64,000 bases of DNA, taken from Streptomyces lydicus (lineage in GTDB: Bacteria; Actinomycetota; Actinomycetes; Streptomycetales; Streptomycetaceae). The stretch is taken from the NCBI RefSeq assembly GCF_000717345.1, contig NZ_JNZA01000029.1, positions 21,926-85,925 of the forward strand. Reading direction: 5' to 3'. Shown piece by piece: positions 59,401 to 64,000 of the stretch. The notes under the pieces are model-generated. The model did no database searches and was not told the DNA's origin. It saw only the letters and a program-made list of their open reading frames with translations. The number at the start of each line of letters is the position of its first letter. Positions within the stretch are counted from its first letter, which is position 1. A program made the position numbers and the translations under genes.

Positions 59401-59720
59401 GGGGCGGCCTGAGCGTGAGCCGGACGCTGCGCACCGCGACCGCGCTGCCCGCCCGGGTGTTCGGCGCCGAGCGGGACCTGGGGACGCTGGAGGTCGGCAA
59501 GCTCGCCGACATGACGCTGGTGGACGGCGATCCGTTCAGCGACTTCGACACGCTGGTGCGGACCCCGGCGGTGCTGCGCGGCGGGCGCCTCTTCGAGCAG
59601 CGGGAACTGGTCGACGCGTTCCCGGCGCCCACCACCCGCGCGCTGCGGGCACCGGGAACGGACTGGCTGGAGGTGGGCCGGCAGCAGCGCCGCGAGTCCT
59701 GCTGCGGTCCGGCACACTGA
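56496..59720 (+). CDS. Tat-exported WD40-like propeller fused to amidohydrolase
   Basis: This 1074-residue protein starts with a Tat signal ('LSRRRFLQGTASAAAAAGLAGA', about 24-45). Residues about 55-640 hold many TolB/PD40 propeller repeats ('YSPDGRRIALCAYRGGNFHLWTLSPDG', 'WSPDGTRLAFAS', 'LSPDGRQVAFAA'). The C-terminal part is a metal-dependent amidohydrolase with 'LPGLWDAHTHPWQ' (His707 and His709), 'GHAVSSSGHAY', 'LGTDQPLVPVGLGLHL' and 'VGKLADMTLVDGDPFSDF'. It should hydrolyse an imide, amide or dipeptide-like substrate outside the membrane. TTG 56487, five bases after AGGAG, is an alternative start adding three residues. Confidence 0.88.
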   Translation: MDRCENSPEEPGATDSTGAPHRTPLSRRRFLQGTASAAAAAGLAGATAASATAQEAGGTVSRLSFTAATNGAASLAPAGDRLVVEVQNVLWSLPRAGGDAVALTPPDLEPTRPVYSPDGRRIALCAYRGGNFHLWTLSPDGSGLRQLTEGPWDDRGPAWSPDGTRLAFASERGGDAVTGSPYRIWVLEVRTGRLTRVTGLAGQDGPQQDGAWEDFDPCWSPDGARIFFVRGRVAGSALLSRTVASVPADGGGAARVEHTETATAQVMVPAVSPSGRLAYLRTTDYPGPTCTLVVDGEPVAVDGDVEPVPPRWISRDALLLTVGGQFRIVRPDAPQSAETIPFTARLPLDRPRYRVKDYGFERTAEGPVRGVHLPALSPDGRQVAFAALNALWLAPTSGGGAPRRIVRTDPTRYVLAPSWSRDGRSLLYADDRDGLFAVRRRDVASGEETVLATGGRVQPALSPDGGRLAALDMSGNLVVRTLADGTERVLAAPLGAGGLPGRPSWSPDGRHLAYCDRNRLNRRFREGYNVIRVLDTATGEGRLHPVAEHVSIADRYDSGPVWSPDGRWMAVIAESALWVLPVRPDGTPDGAPRQLTEESADHPSWSGDSTTLLYLSAGKLRLIGVAGGPARTVPLSLGHRPSRARDTVVHAGKFWDGTGDTVREDVDVVVRDGRITAVQPHRATRTGAARRVDASARTVLPGLWDAHTHPWQTTYGGRQTALQLAYGITTAVSCGGFSYEQARLREAVAAGVLAGPRLLTCGELLDGGRVAYSMGRAHRTRAGLRRSLERGAALDWDFVKTYVRAPGWVMAEAARFAHERLGVRAGSHLLTPGTQLGQDLTTHLQATQRLEFGHAVSSSGHAYQDVAEVYTAGGFHLLATPFSAAALLGEDPALADDVRVARLMPPWDTAVVRENAGHRPTQAQLADIEIEVGVYRKVLDGGGLVALGTDQPLVPVGLGLHLCLRALHRGGLSVSRTLRTATALPARVFGAERDLGTLEVGKLADMTLVDGDPFSDFDTLVRTPAVLRGGRLFEQRELVDAFPAPTTRALRAPGTDWLEVGRQQRRESCCGPAH

Positions 59721-59758
59721 CCCGCCCCACCCGGCCGTCGCGGGGTGGGGAGGCATGG

Positions 59759-59796
59759 GGTGGCGCGGTTTCCGGGGGTCCGGAAACCGCGCCACC
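59759..59796 (+). terminator. 17-base-pair terminator hairpin after the amidohydrolase gene
   Basis: Seventeen bases at 59759-59775 pair perfectly with 59780-59796 around a four-base loop. It begins 38 bases after the stop codon and is the strongest hairpin of its kind here. Confidence 0.8.
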
Positions 59797-59928
59797 GGCG
59801 TTCCGGAGCGGGGGGTGGTGCGGGGGTGTTTCGCGCTTCAACTCTTCACATGAATCACGCCAGTTGATGTTTTGTGCGCCCCGCAGTAGGTATGCCAACG
59901 GGTATTGCACGCGGTAAGCAACAGATCA

Positions 59929-59940
59929 CGTTCCGGAACG
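59929..59940. promoter_or_regulatory. Palindrome CGTTCCGGAACG upstream of the flavoprotein gene
   Basis: A perfect 12-base palindrome lies 80 bases before the start of the acyl-CoA-dehydrogenase-like gene, in an AT-richer stretch (59830-60000) that must contain its promoter. It may be an operator; no regulator gene is adjacent. Confidence 0.35.
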
Positions 59941-60020
59941 ACCAGCGCAGACGGCGCCTCCCGCGCCGTCCCGAGGCGGGGTGCGATCAGCGCCGGGAAG
60001 ATCGCGAAGGAGGGCTCGTC

Positions 60021-61358
60021 TTGCATCGCTATTTCACCGACCAGAGACATGAAGCACTCCGGCAGCGGGTGCGGGACTTCGCCGAGAGCGAGGTCCGTCC
60101 CCGGATTGCCGAGATGGAGGCGAGCCGTACCGTTTGCCACGACCTTTCGCGCCGGATCGCCCGCCAGGGGTGGATCGGGGCGACCGTGCACCGCGCGTAC
60201 GGCGGGATGGGGGCGGGCCACGTCGCCAAGACCCTCATCATCGAGGAACTGTCCCGGGTCAGCGCCGCGATGGGCGCGATGGCGCAGGCGTCCCAGCTGG
60301 GCGTGGCGAAGATCGTCCACTTCGGCAGCGAGGAGCAGAAGAAGACCTGGCTGCCGGCCATCGCGTCCGGCGACTGCCTGCCGACGATCGCCGTCACCGA
60401 GCCGCAGTCCGGCGGCCACGTGCTGGGCATGGCCTCCACGGCCGTCCGCGACGGCGACGACTACGTCCTCAACGGCCGCAAGAGCTACGTCGGCAACAGC
60501 CACGTCGGCGATCTGCACGGTGTCGTCGTCCGCACCGGCGAGGGCTCCACGGGCCTGTCGGCCTTCCTCGTCGAGTCCGGCACCCCCGGCTTCCGGGTCG
60601 GGCCGCAGCGGCCCGCCATGGGCCTGCACGGCTTCAGCTTCGGCGAGCTGTTCTTCGACAACTGCCGTGTCCCCGCGGCGAATCTGCTGGGCCGGGAGGG
60701 CGACGGCCTGGCCGTGGCGTACTCCTCCAGCGTGCTGTACGGACGGCCCAACCTGACCGCCGTGTCCCTGGGCATCCACCAGGCCGTGCTGGACGAGACC
60801 TCGGCGTTCTGCGCCGAGCGGCAGCGCTACGGCAAGCCGCTGGCCGACCTCGCCAACATCAAGCTCAAGCTCGGCCGCATCCAGTCCCGGCTGCTGCTGG
60901 CCCGGCTGTCCGCGTACCACGCGGTGCATCTGCTGGACCAGGGGCTGCCGTGCGACGCGGAGCTGATGAACGCCAAGCTGGTCAACGTCGAGTCGGCGCT
61001 GGAGTCGGCGCGCGACGCGATGGACATCCACGCCGCCTCCGCGCTGTTCACCGACCGGCCGATCGAACGTTTCCTGCGCGACGCGCACCACATCTTCGCG
61101 CCGGCCGGGACGTCCGACGTCCAGCTGCTGCGCCTGGGCGAACTGGCCCTGGGCCGGGCGAAGGGCGAGTGGTCGAGCCGCCTCGCGGAGCTGCTGCGGC
61201 TGGAGCCGTCGGAGTGGCCCGAGGACGACCACGACGACCACGACGGCCCCGCCACGGACGCCCCGGACGGCACACCGGTCGACGAGGAGCGGGCCACCGT
61301 CCCGGGCCAGCGCACCGCCCCGGCCCGGCAGCGCCCCTGGTTCGCCCGCCTCAAGTGA
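60021..61358 (+). CDS. Acyl-CoA dehydrogenase-like flavoprotein
   Basis: A 445-residue member of the acyl-CoA dehydrogenase fold: N-terminal helices 'RHEALRQRVRDFAESEVRPRIAEME', FAD region 'IAVTEPQSGGHVLGMASTA', 'LNGRKSYVGNSHVGD', and the C-terminal helical domain 'CAERQRYGKPLADLANIKLKLGRIQ'. Where normal enzymes have the catalytic 'YEGTNEI' loop, it reads 'HHIFAPAGTSDVQLLRLGELALG', so the usual base is absent; this resembles the acyl-ACP dehydrogenases of methoxymalonyl-type pathways. An acidic His/Asp-rich tail follows. The start is TTG 60021, with AAGGAGGG six bases before it. There is no PKS nearby. Confidence 0.85.
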   Translation: MHRYFTDQRHEALRQRVRDFAESEVRPRIAEMEASRTVCHDLSRRIARQGWIGATVHRAYGGMGAGHVAKTLIIEELSRVSAAMGAMAQASQLGVAKIVHFGSEEQKKTWLPAIASGDCLPTIAVTEPQSGGHVLGMASTAVRDGDDYVLNGRKSYVGNSHVGDLHGVVVRTGEGSTGLSAFLVESGTPGFRVGPQRPAMGLHGFSFGELFFDNCRVPAANLLGREGDGLAVAYSSSVLYGRPNLTAVSLGIHQAVLDETSAFCAERQRYGKPLADLANIKLKLGRIQSRLLLARLSAYHAVHLLDQGLPCDAELMNAKLVNVESALESARDAMDIHAASALFTDRPIERFLRDAHHIFAPAGTSDVQLLRLGELALGRAKGEWSSRLAELLRLEPSEWPEDDHDDHDGPATDAPDGTPVDEERATVPGQRTAPARQRPWFARLK

Positions 61359-61375
61359 GCCGCCGGGGACGCCGA

Positions 61376-61417
61376 AGGGGCCGCGGCCACCGGCGGTGCG
61401 CCGGTACCGCGGCCCCT
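61376..61417. terminator. Long hairpin between convergent flavoprotein and GAF genes
   Basis: Eleven bases at 61376-61386 (AGGGGCCGCGG) pair with 61407-61417. The stem continues inside with ACCGGCG/CGCCGGT around GTG. It lies between the two convergent stop codons. Confidence 0.75.
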
Positions 61418-61454
61418 GGCCACCCCGTCGTGCGGACCGGCCGCCGCGGCCGGT

Positions 61455-62060
61455 TCAGCGGCTCTCGCTCTGCTGCTGCTCCATCTGATGGATCTGCTCG
61501 ACGAGTTCGGCGGCCATCGCCTTGATGGTCTCCAGCCCCTCCCGCCCCCAGGGCCGCGGTTCGAGGTCCACGACGCAGACGGTGCCGAGTGCCATGCCCG
61601 TACGGTCGATCAGCGGCGCACCGAGGTAGGAGCGGATGCCGATCTCGTCGACGACGGGGTTGCCGGCGAACCGCGGGTAGTCGCAGACGTCCTCCAGCAC
61701 CAGGGCCTTGCGGCGCACGATGACGTGCGGGCAGTAGCCGTGGTCGCGGTCCATCACCCGGCCGGGCCGGGCGCTGGCGGGCGCCGGACCCAGCTCGACG
61801 CCCTGGTCCCGGTCGGGCGTGTAGAGGCCGGCGAAGTACTGCCGGTGCTCGTCGATGAAGTTGACCATCGAGTAGGGCGCCCGGGTGGTGCGGGCGAGCT
61901 TGCGCGCGAACTGGTCGAACGCGGGCAGCGGGTGGTCCCCGATGCCCAGGGCACGCAGTCGGGCCACCCGCGCCGGGGCCTCGTCGTCCTGCGGGGTGAG
62001 CAGCAGATGCCGCGTCGGGTCGTACGAGACGTACGGGACGCGGGAGGCGGGGTGGTTCAT
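61455..62060 (-). CDS. GAF domain-containing protein, end of conservon operon
   Basis: The 201-residue protein is a single GAF-type sensor domain: 'DQFARKLARTTRAPYSMVNFIDEHRQYFAGLY', 'CPHVIVRRKALVLEDVCDYPRFAGNPVVDEIGIRSYLGAPLIDRTGMALGTVCVVDLEPRPW'. GAF domains bind small ligands or cofactors. Its ATG overlaps the CvnD stop by four bases (ATGA) and has GGAG five bases upstream, so it is translated with the conservon and likely adds an input or output module to it. Confidence 0.87.
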   Translation of the reverse strand: MNHPASRVPYVSYDPTRHLLLTPQDDEAPARVARLRALGIGDHPLPAFDQFARKLARTTRAPYSMVNFIDEHRQYFAGLYTPDRDQGVELGPAPASARPGRVMDRDHGYCPHVIVRRKALVLEDVCDYPRFAGNPVVDEIGIRSYLGAPLIDRTGMALGTVCVVDLEPRPWGREGLETIKAMAAELVEQIHQMEQQQSESR

Positions 62061-62674
62061 GGCAGCTCCGGGGTCGCGGCGAGTGCGGGGGTGAGCAGGT
62101 GCTGGACGAGCGAGACCAGGACGTGGGTGGCCGAGCTGCACCGGCGGGCGTCGCAGAGCACGACGGGGGTCTCCGGGGAGAGGTCCATGGCGGTGCGGAC
62201 CTCGTCCGGGTCGTAGTGGTAGGAGCCGTCGAACTCGTTGACGGCGACGACGAAGGCGATGCCGCGCCGTTCGAAGAAGTCGGCCGCGGCGAAGCACTGG
62301 TCCAGGCGCCGGGTGTCGGCGAGGATGACCGCGCCGAGCGCGCCGTTCGACAGCTCGTCCCACATGAACCAGAAGCGCTGCTGGCCCGGGGTCCCGAAGA
62401 GGTACAGGATGTGCTCGGGGCTGAGCGTGATCCGGCCGAAGTCCATGGCGACGGTCGTGGTGTTCTTCTCCTCGACGCCGGCCAGATCGTCGGTGCCGAC
62501 ACCGACCTGCGTGAGGAGCTCTTCCGTACTGAGCGGTTCGATCTCGCTCACCGCTCCGACGAAGGTCGTCTTGCCGACCCCGAAGCCGCCCGCCACCAGG
62601 ATCTTCAGCGCGGAGGGGAAGCCATCGGGCGAGGGGTCGCCCTGGTGGGGGTCACAGTCGTTTGCGAAGTCCAT
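62057..62674 (-). CDS. cvnD: Conservon GTP-binding protein CvnD
   Basis: A 205-residue small GTPase-like protein with the P-loop 'GGFGVGKTT' (29-37), 'TTTVAMDFGRI' as switch I, the G3-like 'LFGTPGQQRFWFMW' and 'VVAVNEFDG' in place of NKxD. Conservon D proteins bind GTP and work with CvnA, B and C in a membrane-associated complex that resembles eukaryotic G-protein signalling. Its start overlaps cvnC by 23 bases. The Cvn number of this set cannot be told from sequence alone. Confidence 0.92.
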   Translation of the reverse strand: MDFANDCDPHQGDPSPDGFPSALKILVAGGFGVGKTTFVGAVSEIEPLSTEELLTQVGVGTDDLAGVEEKNTTTVAMDFGRITLSPEHILYLFGTPGQQRFWFMWDELSNGALGAVILADTRRLDQCFAAADFFERRGIAFVVAVNEFDGSYHYDPDEVRTAMDLSPETPVVLCDARRCSSATHVLVSLVQHLLTPALAATPELP

Positions 62675-63047
62675 TCAGCACCGCCTCCAGCAGGGCTCGG
62701 TCGGTACGGGACGCGGGTCCTGCCGAAACGGCCGCGGGGGCCCGCGCGGTGAGCGCCCCGCAGTCGACGAGGTCGGCGAGGAGCACCTTGGTGACCACGG
62801 CGGGCAGGTGTATGTGAGCGGCGATCTCGGCGACCGAGACCGGGCCGCCGCACAGCCCCAGCACCTGGGCGTGCTCGGGGCCCTGGGCGGCCACGGGGCG
62901 GCGGCCGGTGGCCATCACCATCGTCAGCAGGTCGAAGTGCGCCGTCGGACGGGTCCGGCCGTTGCTGATGGTGTACGGGCGGACCAGCCGGCCCGCCGCG
63001 TCGTCGAACCACGGCTCCCCGCCGCGCCGTCCGCGACGCACGGTCAT
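62652..63047 (-). CDS. cvnC: Conservon protein CvnC (DUF742)
   Basis: The 131-residue protein has the DUF742 pattern 'GEPWFDDAAGRLVRPYTISNGRTRPTAHFDLLTMVMATG' followed by 'EHAQVLGLCGGPVSVAEIAAHIHLPAVVTKVLLADLVDCGAL', a winged-helix-like fold, and a helical end. CvnC is an accessory member of the conservon complex. ATG 63047 is two bases after the CvnB stop; a TTG at 63053 overlapping that stop is an alternative. Confidence 0.9.
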   Translation of the reverse strand: MTVRRGRRGGEPWFDDAAGRLVRPYTISNGRTRPTAHFDLLTMVMATGRRPVAAQGPEHAQVLGLCGGPVSVAEIAAHIHLPAVVTKVLLADLVDCGALTARAPAAVSAGPASRTDRALLEAVLNGLRKRL

Positions 63048-63049
63048 GG

Positions 63050-63499
63050 TCAACGACCGCCCGCGGACGCCTGATGGCGCGCGGGGGTGGCCAGGTACGG
63101 CCGCACGCTCTTGACCAGCATGGACATCTCGTATCCGAGCACCGCCACATCGGCCTCGCGGCCGGCGAGCACGGCCAGGCAGGCGCCCGATCCGGCGGTG
63201 GAGACGAACAGGAACGTGGACTCCAGCTCGACGACGACCTGGAGGACGTCGTCGCCCTCCCCGAAGCGGGCGCCGGCGCTGCGGGCGAGGGAGTAGAGCC
63301 CGGAGGACAGGGCCGCCATGTGGTCCGCGCTGTCCGGATCGAAGCCGTGGGCGGACTTGACGAGGCCGTCCGAGGACAGCAGGAGGGCGCTCCGGGCGTG
63401 CGGCACTCGCTGTACGAGGCCGGTCAGCAGCCAGGACAGATCGGTGTGCTGACTGCCCTGCAACTGCAACTGCGCCTGCGCACGCACATCACTCACCAT
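63050..63499 (-). CDS. cvnB: Conservon roadblock/LC7 protein CvnB
   Basis: A 149-residue roadblock/LC7 domain protein: 'LSWLLTGLVQRVPHARSALLLSSDGLVKSAHGFDPDSADHMAALSSGLYSLARSAG' and 'GSGACLAVLAGREADVAVLGYEMSMLVKSVRPYL'. Roadblock proteins control small GTPases, here the CvnD partner. ATG 63499 overlaps the end of the kinase gene by 11 bases; a GTG at 63547 in the same frame would give a 16-residue longer N-terminus. Confidence 0.9.
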   Translation of the reverse strand: MVSDVRAQAQLQLQGSQHTDLSWLLTGLVQRVPHARSALLLSSDGLVKSAHGFDPDSADHMAALSSGLYSLARSAGARFGEGDDVLQVVVELESTFLFVSTAGSGACLAVLAGREADVAVLGYEMSMLVKSVRPYLATPARHQASAGGR

Positions 63500-64000
63500 G
63501 GTTGCGGTCGTCTCCTCGGGGGCGGGCCATCGGGGTGTCGTGGTCACGGTCGTAGAGCGGGAGGTCGCCGGCCGGGCCGCTGGGGTCGCCGCCCTGAGCC
63601 GGGATGGTGCCGTCGGTGCCGGTGGGGCCGCCGGCGTAGGTGTCGTCGGCGAGGCTGAAGCCCCGTCGGAAGGCCGCCATCAGGCCGGGGTCGTGCTCGG
63701 GCTCGGGGCCCGTACGGCGCGTGGCGGACGGCAGGATCGGGTCGCCGCGCAGCTCGGGGACGAGATGCGTCTGCTTGTGGCGCCGGGGCAGCCGGGGGCG
63801 GGCGCCGTGGTCCACGGCGGGGGGCGCGGGCGGCAGCACGACGGGGCCCGGGTCGGCGGGCCGGCCGGCCGGGGGGTGCTCGGGCGCGTCGGGGGTGGAC
63901 GCCTCGGCCGGCGGGACGTCGGGGGTGTGGCCGAGCGGGGCGTGGACCCGCCGGCGGGCGCCGGACCCGGGGGCGGCGTCGGCGGGGTTCAGGGCGGGGG
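63489..64000 (-). CDS. cvnA: Conservon sensor kinase CvnA, C-terminal part (runs off right edge)
   Basis: Only the last 170 codons are in the window; the frame is open to base 64000. The visible part is low-complexity and Pro/Ala/Asp-rich, then shows 'LPRRHKQTHLVPELRGD', the 'LPRR..Q..L...LR' tail typical of the large nitrate/sulfonate-sensing histidine kinases that head conservons, and ends in an acidic tail. The kinase core must lie beyond the edge. Order and overlap with cvnB support the call. Confidence 0.8.
   Translation of the reverse strand, partial: PALNPADAAPGSGARRRVHAPLGHTPDVPPAEASTPDAPEHPPAGRPADPGPVVLPPAPPAVDHGARPRLPRRHKQTHLVPELRGDPILPSATRRTGPEPEHDPGLMAAFRRGFSLADDTYAGGPTGTDGTIPAQGGDPSGPAGDLPLYDRDHDTPMARPRGDDRNHGE

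Overview
The window is very GC-rich DNA with strong G/C bias at third codon positions, GTG and TTG starts behind purine-rich ribosome binding sites, twin-arginine signal peptides, a conservon operon, BldA-type rare TTA codons and PHO-box-like repeats. All of this points to the chromosome of a Streptomyces or a close relative. I recognise about 56 protein genes, two of them cut by the window edges, plus one tRNA-Pro and one complete insertion element. I see no CRISPR array, rRNA or secondary-metabolite core gene.

Layout. 1-10 kb: a coiled-coil protein cut by the edge, a DUF1330 protein, three carbohydrate-active enzymes (GH36 alpha-galactosidase, Tat-exported GH88/105 hydrolase, secreted GH29 fucosidase with PA14), a deazaflavin oxidoreductase fused to hemerythrin, and an acyl-CoA synthetase. 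10-23 kb: a lipase-maturation-factor membrane protein overlapping a TPR protein tail to tail; a Tat lactonase-type propeller; an APC permease; a PaaX regulator divergent from an AidB-like acyl-CoA dehydrogenase/enoyl-CoA hydratase pair; DUF1990; a Tat purple-acid-type phosphatase behind a probable PHO box; a succinate-semialdehyde-type dehydrogenase; a proline-rich small protein; and an L,D-transpeptidase. 23.7-32.5 kb: a complete oligopeptide ABC importer (lipoprotein, two permeases, double ATPase) divergent from a ROK regulator and an M81 (MlrC-like) peptidase, which together look like a peptide uptake and degradation locus. 32.5-40.5 kb: a hydrolase/TetR pair, an MFS exporter followed by a decayed copy of its own 3' end, a glutamine-synthetase-like enzyme coupled to an amidohydrolase (a split FluG arrangement), and a PAS-GAF-SpoIIE-HATPase phosphatase.

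40.7-44.0 kb is a probable carnitine-to-glycine-betaine operon: an unusual XRE-TetR fusion regulator, a dehydrocarnitine-cleavage enzyme, carnitine dehydrogenase and betainyl-CoA thioesterase. After DUF427 and DUF309 genes comes the most accessory-looking piece, an IS630-family element (45236-47431) bounded by 28-bp imperfect inverted repeats and TA duplications. It carries two passenger genes (DUF2975 membrane protein and a small XRE regulator) and sits inside the stop codon of the DUF309 gene without destroying it.

47.5-64 kb: a D-Ala-D-Ala carboxypeptidase, a cytochrome P450, a tightly overlapping trio (EspR-like regulator, ImmA/IrrE-type metalloprotease, MAB_1171c-type membrane protein), tRNA-Pro(GGG) with its own terminator, a YiaA-like membrane protein, a split transketolase with a MerR-type promoter that appears to drive a leaderless mRNA, a monoacylglycerol-lipase-like hydrolase, a large Tat-exported propeller-amidohydrolase, an acyl-CoA-dehydrogenase-like flavoprotein, and a conservon (CvnA-CvnB-CvnC-CvnD) extended by a GAF-domain protein, cut by the right edge. 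All functions are read from sequence motifs and memory of families; no database search was run.
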